A stretch of DNA of 53,696 nt from Microvirga aerilata (GCF_016743775.1 NZ_JAEQMY010000035.1:1-53696); one strand, 5' to 3'. Positions 25,195 through 34,745 are shown, numbered from the stretch's first letter. The notes: generated by a model not told the origin, from the letters alone. A program made the numbers and translations.

Positions 25195-27083
25195 GATGAG
25201 CGGCCTTCCACTGCTTCTAGAAGGATCTCACTCAACTCTCGAACCAGCGGTCTGGGCTGGGTCACCCCCTCCAGCATCATCGTGCAGTTTGGGCAGGCAA
25301 CCACTATGATCTCGGCCTCGGTTTCACGCGCCTGCTCCATACGCAGGTCTGGAATCCTCTGTTTCCCTTTGATGTCGGTGACTGGGCCACCTCCGCCACC
25401 ACCGCAGCAAAAAGATTGACGACCGTGCCGTGCCATTTCAATGCGTTCAACCCCGAGCCTGTCAATAAGCGAGCGCGGCGCATCGATCTCGTTGAGATAA
25501 CGCCCGAGGTAACAAGGATCGTGATAAGTCACGCGCCCGTTCAGCTGCCCCTCAACGGAAAGGCGGCCGTCTCTGACCAAGCTCTCCAAAAACGTCGTGT
25601 GGTGGAAAACCTGATAGTTGCCCCCGAAGGCGACATAGTCGCGAGAAAGGCTATGAGCAACATGGGGATCAAGGGTCACGATCGAGCTGAAGGAATAGCG
25701 GGATAAAGTTGCTATATTTGCTTGTGCTAAGCGCACGAATTCGATCTCATCGCCCAGCCGGCGTGCCGTATCGCCACAATCCCGCTCTTCGGCTAGAACG
25801 GCGAAATCTACGTTGGCGATGCGTAGGAGCTTGATGAAGGCGCGCAAGCTCCGCTGATTGCGCAGCTCAAATCCGCCCTCCCCAATCCAGAGAAGAACTT
25901 CAACAGGATGCTGCTCTTCAATTAGAGGAAGAGCCAGATCGGCCGCAAAATCGAGACGGGCGGGAAGAGGGTTGCCTGACTGTGTATCAGTCTCGCGCAG
26001 CGCATCGAACAGATCCCCAGCTTTTCCCGGGGTCGCACCGTGCTCAAGCGTTTCAAACCGCCTTAGTGCGATCATTCCATCGAGATGCTCGATCATCATC
26101 GGGCATGCGTCGACGCATGCCCGACACGTCGTGCACGCCCAAATCGTCTCGGGCGCTATCGAAGCTCCCTCCGCCCCAATCAAGATCGGGCCAGCGTGTC
26201 CTTGGTGCTTCGGAAGACCAGGATGGGGGGAGCCAGTGTAGTTAACCGGGGCGTTTGAGCCAGCGATGTCATTAATGAATTTCTTCGGATTAAGAGGCAG
26301 TTCAGCGGCGAAGGCAGGACAGGCAGCCTCACACCGGCCACATTGCACACAGGTGTCGAAGCCGAGAAGCTCATTCCAGGAAAAGTCCTCAATGCGATTA
26401 GCACCAAGTTTGGATGCATCCAGGTCGATTGGAGCAAACGCTGTATCTGCCCCTCGTCCGTCAAACCGTCCTGGCCGAGGATGCCATGCCAGATGGAGCG
26501 CTCCCGCTAATGCGTGCCGCATGGGCCCATGGCCTACAATCAGCGCAAGCCCCGTCAAAGAAACGGCTCCTGCCAGCAGAAGGAGAATACCGGAAGGCGT
26601 GTCCCACGCCGCGATTAGATCAACGGCTGCACAAATCCCGACGCCCGCGAAGAAAATGTTTGCGAGGCCAAGGAGCCAAGGAAGACTGTAGTAAAGTCCA
26701 CCTGAAAGGTATGATGGCTTTTGGGGCGAGCGTCGGGCAAATGCGAATACTGCGCCAGCGATACCGGCCAGCCCAGACAAAGCGATCAGCGCGGCGGAGG
26801 CTTGGCCTGTTAAGAGGCCAGCTACAGCAAAGAGTGCGAGTACACCTGTGAGGATAAATCCGCCCGCTGCGAGAGAATGCATGCGTGCAGCAAGTGGCCT
26901 GCGAGCAACAACAGCGTGAACATCAACAAGGTAACGACGAGGAACAGTGAGCAGATCGGACATGTTTACAGGCGCAGTTACGCGCCCGCGCCGCCATGCA
27001 TATGCACGTGTCGACAGGGATCCTGCCGCGATAACCGCAGCCAAACCAACAATAATCAGCGGAGGGAGAGCAGATACCGTCAC
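25191..27083 (-). CDS. DgcB-like membrane-anchored Fe-S oxidoreductase
   Basis: The 630 residues start with several membrane spans (to about residue 195). Two 4Fe-4S motifs follow (CVQCGRCEAACP and CTTCRACVDACP), then two cysteine-rich CCG domains, the second with CCGGGGGGPVTD and VVACPNCTMML. This is the plan of DgcB and related ETF-linked quinone reductases, which accept electrons from ETF and hand them to the membrane quinone pool. The start is GTG at 27083, with AAAGGA about 6 bases upstream. It is the first gene of the demethylation operon. Confidence 0.88.
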   Translation of the reverse strand: MTVSALPPLIIVGLAAVIAAGSLSTRAYAWRRGRVTAPVNMSDLLTVPRRYLVDVHAVVARRPLAARMHSLAAGGFILTGVLALFAVAGLLTGQASAALIALSGLAGIAGAVFAFARRSPQKPSYLSGGLYYSLPWLLGLANIFFAGVGICAAVDLIAAWDTPSGILLLLAGAVSLTGLALIVGHGPMRHALAGALHLAWHPRPGRFDGRGADTAFAPIDLDASKLGANRIEDFSWNELLGFDTCVQCGRCEAACPAFAAELPLNPKKFINDIAGSNAPVNYTGSPHPGLPKHQGHAGPILIGAEGASIAPETIWACTTCRACVDACPMMIEHLDGMIALRRFETLEHGATPGKAGDLFDALRETDTQSGNPLPARLDFAADLALPLIEEQHPVEVLLWIGEGGFELRNQRSLRAFIKLLRIANVDFAVLAEERDCGDTARRLGDEIEFVRLAQANIATLSRYSFSSIVTLDPHVAHSLSRDYVAFGGNYQVFHHTTFLESLVRDGRLSVEGQLNGRVTYHDPCYLGRYLNEIDAPRSLIDRLGVERIEMARHGRQSFCCGGGGGGPVTDIKGKQRIPDLRMEQARETEAEIIVVACPNCTMMLEGVTQPRPLVRELSEILLEAVEGRSS

Positions 27084-27275
27084 AGAGAATCCTTTAAATC
27101 CGTTCCACCTTCATCATGGTGGAACTTGAGCCAAACCGTCGGCTCCAATCTCGCGCTGGCGATGTTCATTTTCGCCTGCGAAACGAGTACGATCCCTCCA
27201 GTTGGCAGTGCCGTTTCTACCTGCCCACCCGCGTAAGGATTAGACCTGCGCCTATCTTCGAGACTCTACTGTAGA

Positions 27276-27530
27276 CTAGCCGACCAACATGCCTGCGGCT
27301 TGAAGCTGCACTTTGATGTCTGAAAGACTACCCTCGTATTCCCACGTCTGAACTGTGTTATGCGGACATTCAATGAAGAAATATTCTTCCGTAAACGAGA
27401 GTATCCTATCGATTTTAATGACCTTTTCGACAAAGTCACGATTAGGAATATCATCGATGATAATCTGTCTTTCGTTGTCATACCCGTGGTAAACCTTAAC
27501 AGGTCGGACTCGCGCAGTGATATACTTCAT
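27276..27530 (-). CDS. Small hypothetical protein (84 residues)
   Basis: From ATG 27530 (TAGGA about 10 bases upstream) the protein reads MKYITARVRPVKVYHG, with IIIDDIPNRDFVEKVIKIDR and EYFFIECPHNTVQTWEYEG further on. It looks like a small soluble beta-rich protein. The frame extends 19 codons further upstream, but those residues lack coding character. It lies upstream of the demethylation operon on the same strand. No family recognised. Confidence 0.5.
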   Translation of the reverse strand: MKYITARVRPVKVYHGYDNERQIIIDDIPNRDFVEKVIKIDRILSFTEEYFFIECPHNTVQTWEYEGSLSDIKVQLQAAGMLVG

Positions 27531-28156
27531 CGTGGTCTGTTTCCTACTTTGATCAGCATTGCATTGTGAAGGAGCTTTTTCTGCCAACTGGTAAGCAATT
27601 GTGGCTTCCGCGACGGTGATTGTCGCTTGCGAGCTGCCGCACTTGCAGCACCCTCAGGTTGGAGGTCGACTGCATATCGGAACTTCGGCTAGTCCTGAGC
27701 ACACTGGCCACGTAGTCTCTGATCGAGATCAAACGAGATTTTAGCCCCTGGCACCAACCGATCGTCATATTTTCGAATGTCAGATCAGATACATCGGCTT
27801 CACCGAGGCCGTCAGAGCTGCTGAGCAGATTCAGACCAAGTGTATGGACTGAGCGACCAGACCGTCTGAAATGCATTATCTTCAACAAGCGGTGAAATGC
27901 TACGCCAGTCAGACTCTCGTGCTGAACTGGCGGCTCCGAGTCACCAGATGCTGTCAGCCTCTGCCCACAAGAAATATACTGATCTCCACTACGCATGACT
28001 GACGAGGCATTGCGAGAGGCAAGTAATTGTGTGTCGAAGCTGCGCACCATGCCATTGAGTTCGTATAGCAGTTAGCCAGCGCAATTAAAGCAACATCCCT
28101 GGAGCATCAAAATCGAATGATTGCGGATCGTTATGCGTTTTGGTTATACCGCCCAA
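27531..28156. other. Intergenic stretch between a small gene and the LysR regulator
   Basis: A minus-strand frame between 28050 and 27553 is open, but its composition (many Ser, Arg and Leu from scattered codons) and lack of any domain make it doubtful. No RNA gene or repeat was seen. Confidence 0.3.
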
Positions 28157-29059
28157 TTAACCGGGTAGCTCGTTTAGGACTAGGTCCCTAATCTCCCCCA
28201 TCTTCGAAAAGAGGGCCTCCATCGCTGGCGTCGATGGGCGAGTCTCTGGTCGAAGCAGCGCAACTTTAAACGGAATGGTCGGGATGAATGGGATTAACTC
28301 CACCTCATCACTCCGTTGGAGGACAGCAGTAAAAGGATCGAGGATGGCGATCCCAAGGCCACGTTTCACCATGGCGTAGGCTGGGGTCGAGAGATTGGTT
28401 TCGATGATTGCCTCAGTTTGTATCCCAAGAGACTGCGAGGCTTGATCAAGCAGATGTCGCGCAGGTGCGAACGATGAATATAAAATCAGTGGATTTTTCG
28501 CCAGATCCTCTGGGCCTATGCTAGACCGCTCCGCGAGAGCGTGGCCTTTGGGAACAGCTGCAACATAAGGCGCAGTACTGAATGGCTCTACTTTGAAGCC
28601 TGACCTCCTAAAGGGCATCTCAGCCATTCCAAAATCTATTTGTTGAGCGGCCGCAAACTCCTCGATTTTTGGGCCCATCCGAACGCTCAGGGTTACTTTC
28701 GTTTCTGGCCAGTCTTTATGGAATTCTGACAGCACTTGTGGCATGAAGTCATTGGCGAACGCGGGCAGTGCCGCCAGGCTGATATGGCTCCCCTTTCCCT
28801 TCGCGAGCCGCAAAGCGAAAGACTGGAGAGCTTCCAGCGAAACGTAAGCGCGTTCTATCTCATTGAGCAATTCGTGCGCTTGTGGCGTCGGAGTCACCAG
28901 ACCCTTCCGTCGCTCAAACAGAGCGACACCAAGTTCATATTCCAATTTATCGAGTAGTCGGCTGACTGCAGGTTGGCTGCGCCCAAGGATTTCGGCCGCA
29001 CCGCTGACGGTTCCAGTAAGCATAACGGCACGAAAGGCTGCGAAACGATTCAGATTCAT
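28157..29059 (-). CDS. LysR-family transcriptional regulator
   Basis: The 300 residues start with the LysR winged helix (LNRFAAFRAVMLTGTVSGAA, then SQPAVSRLLDKLEYELGVAL) and continue into a two-lobed effector domain (SLAALPAFANDFMPQVL). LysR proteins usually bind a pathway metabolite and switch nearby genes on. It is on the same strand as, and just upstream of, the demethylation operon, so it is the best candidate for its regulator. The style resembles NocR/OccR-type regulators of amino acid and opine use. ATG 29059 has AGG 7 bases upstream. Confidence 0.9.
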   Translation of the reverse strand: MNLNRFAAFRAVMLTGTVSGAAEILGRSQPAVSRLLDKLEYELGVALFERRKGLVTPTPQAHELLNEIERAYVSLEALQSFALRLAKGKGSHISLAALPAFANDFMPQVLSEFHKDWPETKVTLSVRMGPKIEEFAAAQQIDFGMAEMPFRRSGFKVEPFSTAPYVAAVPKGHALAERSSIGPEDLAKNPLILYSSFAPARHLLDQASQSLGIQTEAIIETNLSTPAYAMVKRGLGIAILDPFTAVLQRSDEVELIPFIPTIPFKVALLRPETRPSTPAMEALFSKMGEIRDLVLNELPG

Positions 29060-30589
29060 GGGATACCTAGAGACGATCGATTGGGGCTCACATGCATGTT
29101 ACACTGCATGAAGCGCAGCCACTCTTTTAGAGCGTCCGGGACTGAACGCCAAAGGCGTCGCCCGAAGCAGGTACTACAAATTGGGACCTGTCAAACCGGA
29201 CTTCGATGCAGCGTCGTGATCCGAGCCAATGGCTAGAGATTTCTTGCCCTGAACAGCAAACACGTGCAGTGCACGGCAACCCGGCAACCCGGCAACCCGG
29301 CAACCCGGCAACCCGGCAACGGAGGGTTATTCGCCCAAGCGGCTTTGGGTCTTGTACCAGCCGACACCTTTCCACAATGAAACATCCAGGCATCAATTGG
29401 CGAGCTTCGCGGCAAACGGCTCACTAAGGTTTCAGAGGTGGCCCAAATCTGCTTGGTCTAGGGTGCAGTAGAATTTCGAGAGTGTTGCAAAAACAATGAT
29501 TTAGCTTATGCTCAGGGGAAATCGACCTTGGGTAAACTTTACCCTTCAATGCTGGGGCAACAGTCTCATTCAGCCCAGAAGTACCGCCCTGGTAATACTG
29601 CATCAACCGGCAACATTCGGCAGGCGTCCTCAAACAACATGTGTCACCAGAGGCATTAGCGAATAAATATTGCTAGCCACGCAGTACATCTTCGTGCAAC
29701 TATTTGAAATAGGGAGTTTGCGGTAGAGGCCCAGTGAAAGCGGTTCAAGACCAGATCGACGTATCTTTAACTTGAGCCAAGATTACATTTTTTGCAATGT
29801 AACCAGCAGGGCTTAGATTCTTGCTTCAGTGCAGAGCCTCTTACTCTTGATCAGCTTTGTGAGTACGCGTTCGCATGTGCACGGGAGCTCATAGATCGAA
29901 CGTCCACGGGCACGCCAGCAGCACACTCTACCAAAAGTTTTACTTCGGAAGCAGCAGAGTGGGAGCTTGATGATGAACCTTCTTCGATCCTTTTTTTGCG
30001 CCCTTTACCAGACAGGATGCAACAGAGCGGACGAGGAGCACAACGTTGTGCTCGACAATATGGCCAGTCCATCGGTTGCCCTAATCCAGACCGAGACATC
30101 AGAGCCAAGACCCTCGAGGCAAGTGCCTCTCGTCTGGGGAGCAACAGCAGCGGCGTTCGGCATGTTCTAAGTACAAGGCAGATCAACCGTCGAAGTTATC
30201 ATGATGCTAGGGCTCGTGGCACATTCAAGGGTGAGTACACGCGGTGCATTTGAGGATTGCCATCTGTTCGTCGCTCCAACCCTGCCGCTGGCGCTGACAC
30301 TCAGCCGATTGTTGCTGGCGTGAAGATCTTTGAACTGGTAGCGCGGCTCTTCCGCCGATAGCATGAAGGAAGCCATCGGGTGGCGGACGTGATACTGTCT
30401 GGGCTTACTGCTTATCGGTCAAAGCGCGACATTCTCCGTTCTTTTTACTGCAAAGATGCAGAAATCCAACAAAGCCCAACTCAACATCAACTCTGCCTAA
30501 CGGCCTTTCATACCGGCAGCCGCAAGGTGTAGGTTGGAAGCATCAGCGACGACACAGTCGATCTCCTCAAAGGGGAAGCAGGTGTGCGC
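29060..30589. other. 1.5-kb gene-poor region
   Basis: No supported gene on either strand. Short open frames (for example 29792-30253 plus) have biased, unlikely composition and match nothing recognised. It holds an 8-bp tandem repeat at 29275. The region is probably eroded sequence, or insertion and deletion scars between two catabolic modules. Confidence 0.4.
29275..29320. repeat. Octanucleotide tandem repeat, GGCAACCC x 5.75
   Basis: Five full copies of GGCAACCC followed by GGCAAC run without a mismatch over 46 bases. An 8-bp unit changes reading frame with each gain or loss, as in phase-variable genes, but no convincing gene crosses it. Slipped-strand mispairing should make the copy number variable. 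Confidence 0.85.
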
Positions 30590-31516
30590 TTAAGAGCTCC
30601 TCCGTCGATTGACTACGTCGATCAGTGGTTCACCTGTTTGGTGGCGGCGGATATTGGCAACCACTACTTTTGCAGCGGTCTCCGGTTGGGTCATGCTCGC
30701 GATGTGCGGTGTGACAAGGACCGCCGGATTCCCCCAAAACGGGTGATTCCTTGGCAACGGTTCGGTCGCAAAAACATCCAGTACTGCGCCTCGAATCTGC
30801 CCGCTATCGAGCGCGGTCAACAGGTCCTCTTCGACCAAGTGCCCCCCACGTCCAACATTAATGAGGCCCGCGCCACGAGGAAGTGTATCGAAGAGGCGAC
30901 TGTTCAGAATCCCACGTGTTTCCTCCGATAGAGGCAACAGGCAGACTAAGATATCGCACGAGGCCAGAAACAGATCGAGTTGATCACTCCCGGTATAGAC
31001 AGTGACACCCTCAATGGAACGTGGCGAGCGATTCCAGCCCGACAGCTTGAAGCCAAATACATTCAGGTGCTCAACTACAGCGAGGCCAAGCGTGCCTAGA
31101 CCCATAACACCGACGCGGCGTTGGGATGCTGGGACATTCAAACGAGGGCTCCATGCAGCTTTGGATTGATTTGCAATGTAGCCCACCATGTCTCGATGCA
31201 GGGCCAGCACGGCAAAGCTAACGTATTCCAACATGCCGGTTGTCATGCCAGGCTCGTTCATCCGAACAACGGGGATATGCGGCGGAACGAGTTTAGGTGT
31301 GAATTGATCGGTTCCCGCGCCTGCCGAGAAAATTAGTTGAAGATTAGGATATTGTTTCAAGAGGTTCGGCGGAACCTCCCATGTCATAAGGTAGCGCACC
31401 TCATGCGGGGTGATTTTGTCATCAGCGAGAAGGAATGGGATATCCGGTGCCTCAGCTGCGAACATGGACTTCCACCGAGACCCCCGGCTTGGGTCCGCCA
31501 GATACAGAAACGACAT
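30590..31516 (-). CDS. D-2-hydroxyacid dehydrogenase (glyoxylate/hydroxypyruvate reductase A-like)
   Basis: This 308-residue protein has the NAD(P)-binding motif GVMGLGTLGLAVVEHL and the catalytic Arg, Glu and His of the family in NVGRGGHLVEEDLL, VFATEPLP and VTPHIAS. The N-terminal EVPPNLLKQYPNLQLIFSAG is typical of the GhrA branch. It reduces an alpha-keto acid such as glyoxylate or hydroxypyruvate to the D-hydroxyacid. It stands alone, flanked by the gene-poor region and a 540-base spacer. A 12-bp palindrome abuts its ATG. Confidence 0.85.
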   Translation of the reverse strand: MSFLYLADPSRGSRWKSMFAAEAPDIPFLLADDKITPHEVRYLMTWEVPPNLLKQYPNLQLIFSAGAGTDQFTPKLVPPHIPVVRMNEPGMTTGMLEYVSFAVLALHRDMVGYIANQSKAAWSPRLNVPASQRRVGVMGLGTLGLAVVEHLNVFGFKLSGWNRSPRSIEGVTVYTGSDQLDLFLASCDILVCLLPLSEETRGILNSRLFDTLPRGAGLINVGRGGHLVEEDLLTALDSGQIRGAVLDVFATEPLPRNHPFWGNPAVLVTPHIASMTQPETAAKVVVANIRRHQTGEPLIDVVNRRRSS

Positions 31517-31528
31517 GAGATCGATCTC
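31517..31528 (-). promoter_or_regulatory. 12-bp palindrome directly before the GhrA-like start
   Basis: GAGATCGATCTC is a perfect palindrome occupying the place of the ribosome site, immediately upstream of the ATG at 31516. It could be an operator, or a hairpin that limits initiation; a 12-bp palindrome may also arise by chance. Confidence 0.25.
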
Positions 31529-32057
31529 TTACAATGTTGCAGCTTTGGACAGGTTCGTACTTGCACCTGAAGAAGACGGCGCTCAGCCGAGACTATGGCC
31601 TCGGAGCGAGCATATTAAATTGCGGAAAGCGATGGCCATTCAGCATATCCTGCCATCGATATGTGACCGGAAAAATTTCTGTAGACGAATTGTCTTCGCA
31701 GGAGTCCGCGCCGGCTTTAGGGATTTCCATGGAAGCAAGAAGACTCTATCGGGATTGATGGCTTCATGCCTCTTGTGGCTTTGGCCACCAAGAGTGAGTT
31801 TCCGTCTCTGTATGATGGACTACGGCCTAAATCTGATAGGCGTTGCCTGGGAACAGCAATGTCCTTCCCTTTCGCCCTTGCTCAGGGTACAACAAGCTCG
31901 GCGGCAGAGCTATAGCTATGCTCGCTGTCACTGGACAACCATGGTAATTCATTCTTCCTGCGCATCAGCCTCCGCCTTGTCCCCGCGGCAATCTTGGCCT
32001 CCATTGCCTTCCAGAACGGGATCTGGCGAACTATCGTTGGCATGAGGGGCTTGAACC
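31529..32057. other. Intergenic stretch with possible decayed gene
   Basis: Plus-strand frames between 31690 and 32050 contain pieces with coding flavour (VDELSSQESAPALG; FALAQGTTSSAAEL; VPAAILASIAFQNGIWR), but frame changes and stops separate them. A degraded transporter gene upstream of the Lrp gene is possible; no family can be named. Confidence 0.25.
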
Positions 32058-32549
32058 ATGACGGAGGCTCTCAGGCTGGACAGGATTGACATCAATATCT
32101 TGGTTCAGCTTCAAAAAGACGGCCGGATGACGAACGTTAAGCTGGCTGATGCAGTAGGCCTTTCGCCAAGCCCCTGTCTGCAAAGGGTGAAGCGGCTGGA
32201 GAAAGCAGGATATATCACTGGCTACCGCGCTCATATTAACCTGACCAAGCTCACCGACTCCGTCACGGTGTTTACCGAGGTGACGCTGTCGGATCATCGG
32301 CGAGAGGACTTTGTGAAGTTCGAGTCCAGCATTAGGAATATCGACGAGATCCTGGAGTGCCACTTGGTCAGCGGTGGTTATGACTACCTTCTGCGCTTTC
32401 TTGTCCGCAACGTTACTCACTATCAAGAGCTGATTGAATCGATCATTGATCGTAATATCGGCATCGAAAAGTACTTCAGTTATATTGTTATCAAGTCGCC
32501 TATCATGAAGGGTACTATGCCTCTGCGTTCGCTCCTGAATGTGGACTAG
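32058..32549 (+). CDS. Lrp/AsnC-family transcriptional regulator
   Basis: The 163-residue protein has the Lrp winged helix (LDRIDINILVQLQKDGRMTN, VGLSPSPCLQRVKRLEKAG) and the C-terminal RAM effector domain (LECHLVSGGYDYLLRFLVRN). Lrp-type proteins respond to amino acids or amines. GAGGGG precedes the ATG. It converges on the cupin gene and probably controls the oxidase and aminotransferase genes nearby; the target is inferred from context only. Confidence 0.92.
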   Translation: MTEALRLDRIDINILVQLQKDGRMTNVKLADAVGLSPSPCLQRVKRLEKAGYITGYRAHINLTKLTDSVTVFTEVTLSDHRREDFVKFESSIRNIDEILECHLVSGGYDYLLRFLVRNVTHYQELIESIIDRNIGIEKYFSYIVIKSPIMKGTMPLRSLLNVD

Positions 32550-32550
32550 C

Positions 32551-32574
32551 GCTGTTTCCACTGATGGGAACAGC
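32551..32574 (+). terminator. Intrinsic terminator of the Lrp gene
   Basis: GCTGTTTCC and GGGAACAGC form a 9-bp stem with one mismatch and a 6-base loop, starting two bases after the stop codon. TCTCTTCTTT follows, a reasonable T-rich tail. Confidence 0.55.
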
Positions 32575-32647
32575 TCTCTTCTTTGGTGTCCTGCACTTCC
32601 TGACGGCCCGCCCGGTCCACGGCGTCGAAAAAGGTCTCGGCCGAGCA

Positions 32648-33373
32648 TCAGCTGACAATGCAGAAGACTTTTCGAACAGACTGTTCGCTGATCCATCTGT
32701 TGGTGGCGCCTGCCGGCACAAGGATTGCCTCCCCAGGGCCAACCTTCCATTCAACTCCATTAAGTTCAGCGAGAGTTACTTCACCGGACGTAAGATACAT
32801 CAGCTCGCAGAACGTTGGCGTTACGTCACGCCGCGCATAAGGGGTACATTCCCAGACACCAATTCTAATTTGGCCCGATCGTGCAACGAACTCTCGACGA
32901 TTGTGGGCGACAGGTGGCGCTGTAAGCAGTACTTCCGCGACGGGGGCAGCGCAGCGTTCAAGCTCCATCACAGGATTAATCTTGATCACCTCACGTTCAG
33001 CTCCATCTGCTGCATCGGGAAAGATCACAAAGCTGCGGATTACGATATCGGCCTGCACCCAGCGGAGGCGTGATCCGGCCGGAATAATAGCGCAGTCACC
33101 AGGCAAGAGCTTGAGGACCGTGTTGTCGGCCGCTTGGATCGTGACTTCCCCACGCCACACAATAAGAAACTCAGTGTGGGGCATTGTGTCGATACGCAAG
33201 TCGCATGCACTGCTTTCAGAAAGTCCTGCAGAGAACCGCAGCCTCTCGTCACTGACATGATACCGTCGCCCGTCGCTGAATGGATCGTTGCCTTCAAGCA
33301 TCGGAGGGGCCAAACGCAATCCTACCGGCACGCCGTTGCGTACGACAAAGCAGCGTGATGCATCCAGGGTCAT
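32648..33373 (-). CDS. Bicupin protein (cupin_3/DUF861-like)
   Basis: The 241 residues contain two cupin barrels: the first around TEFLIVWRGEVTIQ and LLPGDCAIIPAGSRLRWV, the second around ELMYLTSGEVTLAE and VGPGEAILVPAGATNRWI, ending with VRKVFCIVS. The W...K...(V/I) ending is typical of the cupin_3 group. The histidines that normally bind metal in cupins are largely missing. It is the last gene of an operon with a HAD hydrolase and a PuuB-like oxidase, 41 bases after the oxidase. PuuR-type loci often include cupins, but the role here is unknown. Confidence 0.75.
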   Translation of the reverse strand: MTLDASRCFVVRNGVPVGLRLAPPMLEGNDPFSDGRRYHVSDERLRFSAGLSESSACDLRIDTMPHTEFLIVWRGEVTIQAADNTVLKLLPGDCAIIPAGSRLRWVQADIVIRSFVIFPDAADGAEREVIKINPVMELERCAAPVAEVLLTAPPVAHNRREFVARSGQIRIGVWECTPYARRDVTPTFCELMYLTSGEVTLAELNGVEWKVGPGEAILVPAGATNRWISEQSVRKVFCIVS

Positions 33374-33414
33374 TGTCTTTTTCCTTATCCGGCAGGCGCC
33401 AGATTGATCATCGA

Positions 33415-34692
33415 TTAGCGCCCGACCACATCCAAGAGTTGTTGCCAGCCAGCTGCTAGGCGCACTGCAGGCGAGCGGAAAGCATGAAATGGAATGGCGT
33501 GCAGGGGCTGCGTCTCAAGAAGAGCGGCTGATGTTGCTTCGCCAGCCGTCTTGCGGGCGAGATATCGACCCATCAAGCTTGCCATTGCGACACCAGTTCC
33601 ATTGTAGCCGACGGCAAAATAGGTTCGATCATCGAGCCGTCCCACGTGTGGTAAGGCATCCAGCGTCATTGCCACGAGCCCGGACCATTGGTGCACAATC
33701 GGCGTATCTTCCAAGATGGGGAAAAGCTCCACCATATTCTTCCGAAGAGCTTTGAATGATGCTGGTGAGTCATCACGTCCGAAGGCGCCGCGACCGCCGA
33801 AAATTAGCTGGTCTCCCGCCATGCGGAACCAGCGCAGCATTCGCTTGGTGTCACCGCACAGACGCCCCCCGGGCAAGATCTGTGCTCGGACATTGGCCGA
33901 GAGCGGAGCCGTGGCGATAATGGCGCTCCGAAATGGTACAAGACGCTGATGGATCGGCTTTGTAGCATCTGTAAGATCCGAATAGCCGTTGGTAGCCAAG
34001 ATCACCTGACGGGCCGTAACTTGGCCTTCCGGCGTATCGACGACCACCCCTGCGCCTTCACGACGAAGTTTCAAGGCGGGTGTCTCAACATAGACCGGAA
34101 CGCCCTTTGCCTCGAGTCCACGCGCAAGGCCGCGCGCATAGTTCAGCGGATGGATTCCGCCAGCGTCAGCAGTGAGCAAGCCACCGAAAAAGGCTTTTGT
34201 GCCGATCTCCTCACTCACCTCTTCGGCGCTCAGCATCACCGACTTACCATACTCTGCCTTGATCCAGTCACCCGTTACTGAGAGACCCGCTAGGGCACGC
34301 GGAGTGTGAGCTGCTGCGATATGGCCATAACGTCCAAAGCCTGCGCTCTTCAAGCTTAAGGTTTCAACGAGCTCCTCAACACAGTCGACGGACTCGTAGG
34401 CGAGATCGTACATCCGCCGAGCAACCTCGTTGCCGTGTGCGCTGGCGATGCCGGGGAAAGAAATCCGGAACTTAGGGGAAACGACGCCGCCATTACGACC
34501 GCTGGCTCCCCAACCAATCTGGTTTGCCTCGAGAACGAGCGGGGCCCGGCCTGACTCAGCGATGTGATAAGCTGCCGATAGGCCCGTATACCCGCCTCCG
34601 ATGATCACGACATCGGCCTGGGCATGCCCGGTGAGACGTGGAAACACCGGCTCTGCATCGGCTGTTGCTGCCCACAGAGAATCCACATGCAT
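33415..34692 (-). CDS. FAD-dependent amine oxidase, PuuB-like (second copy in window)
   Basis: The protein (425 residues) has the same plan as the 3912 gene: DSLWAATA, the FAD motif VVIIGGGYTGLSAAYHIAE, GWGASGRNGG and the C-terminal VGYNGTGVAMASLMG. It should oxidise an amine or N-substituted amino acid with H2O2 release. It is preceded by a HAD gene (53 bases) and followed by a bicupin. Together with the aminotransferase at 39118 and the semialdehyde dehydrogenase at 36276 it suggests a polyamine- or amine-to-succinate route. The two PuuB-like genes are clearly diverged, so they are not a recent duplication. Confidence 0.85.
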   Translation of the reverse strand: MHVDSLWAATADAEPVFPRLTGHAQADVVIIGGGYTGLSAAYHIAESGRAPLVLEANQIGWGASGRNGGVVSPKFRISFPGIASAHGNEVARRMYDLAYESVDCVEELVETLSLKSAGFGRYGHIAAAHTPRALAGLSVTGDWIKAEYGKSVMLSAEEVSEEIGTKAFFGGLLTADAGGIHPLNYARGLARGLEAKGVPVYVETPALKLRREGAGVVVDTPEGQVTARQVILATNGYSDLTDATKPIHQRLVPFRSAIIATAPLSANVRAQILPGGRLCGDTKRMLRWFRMAGDQLIFGGRGAFGRDDSPASFKALRKNMVELFPILEDTPIVHQWSGLVAMTLDALPHVGRLDDRTYFAVGYNGTGVAMASLMGRYLARKTAGEATSAALLETQPLHAIPFHAFRSPAVRLAAGWQQLLDVVGR

Positions 34693-34745
34693 GTGTGTTC
34701 GCCCTGATTAGATTAGAGACGGGGTGTCGAGCACCCCGGCACACA

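Noticed and set aside
27553..28050. Minus-strand open frame of 165 codons
   Set aside because: Unlikely composition, no good ribosome site or domain, and it overlaps the start region of a better supported small gene.
29275..29320. Possible CRISPR array
   Set aside because: The repeat unit is 8 bases with no spacers, and no cas genes are present.
29206..29427. Plus-strand frame encoding GNPATRQP repeats over the octanucleotide repeat
   Set aside because: The repetitive peptide is a result of the DNA repeat; flanking residues show no coding character.
31410..32045. Plus-strand open frame of 211 codons
   Set aside because: Its first part is antisense to the hydroxyacid dehydrogenase start and the rest is a patchwork without any domain.
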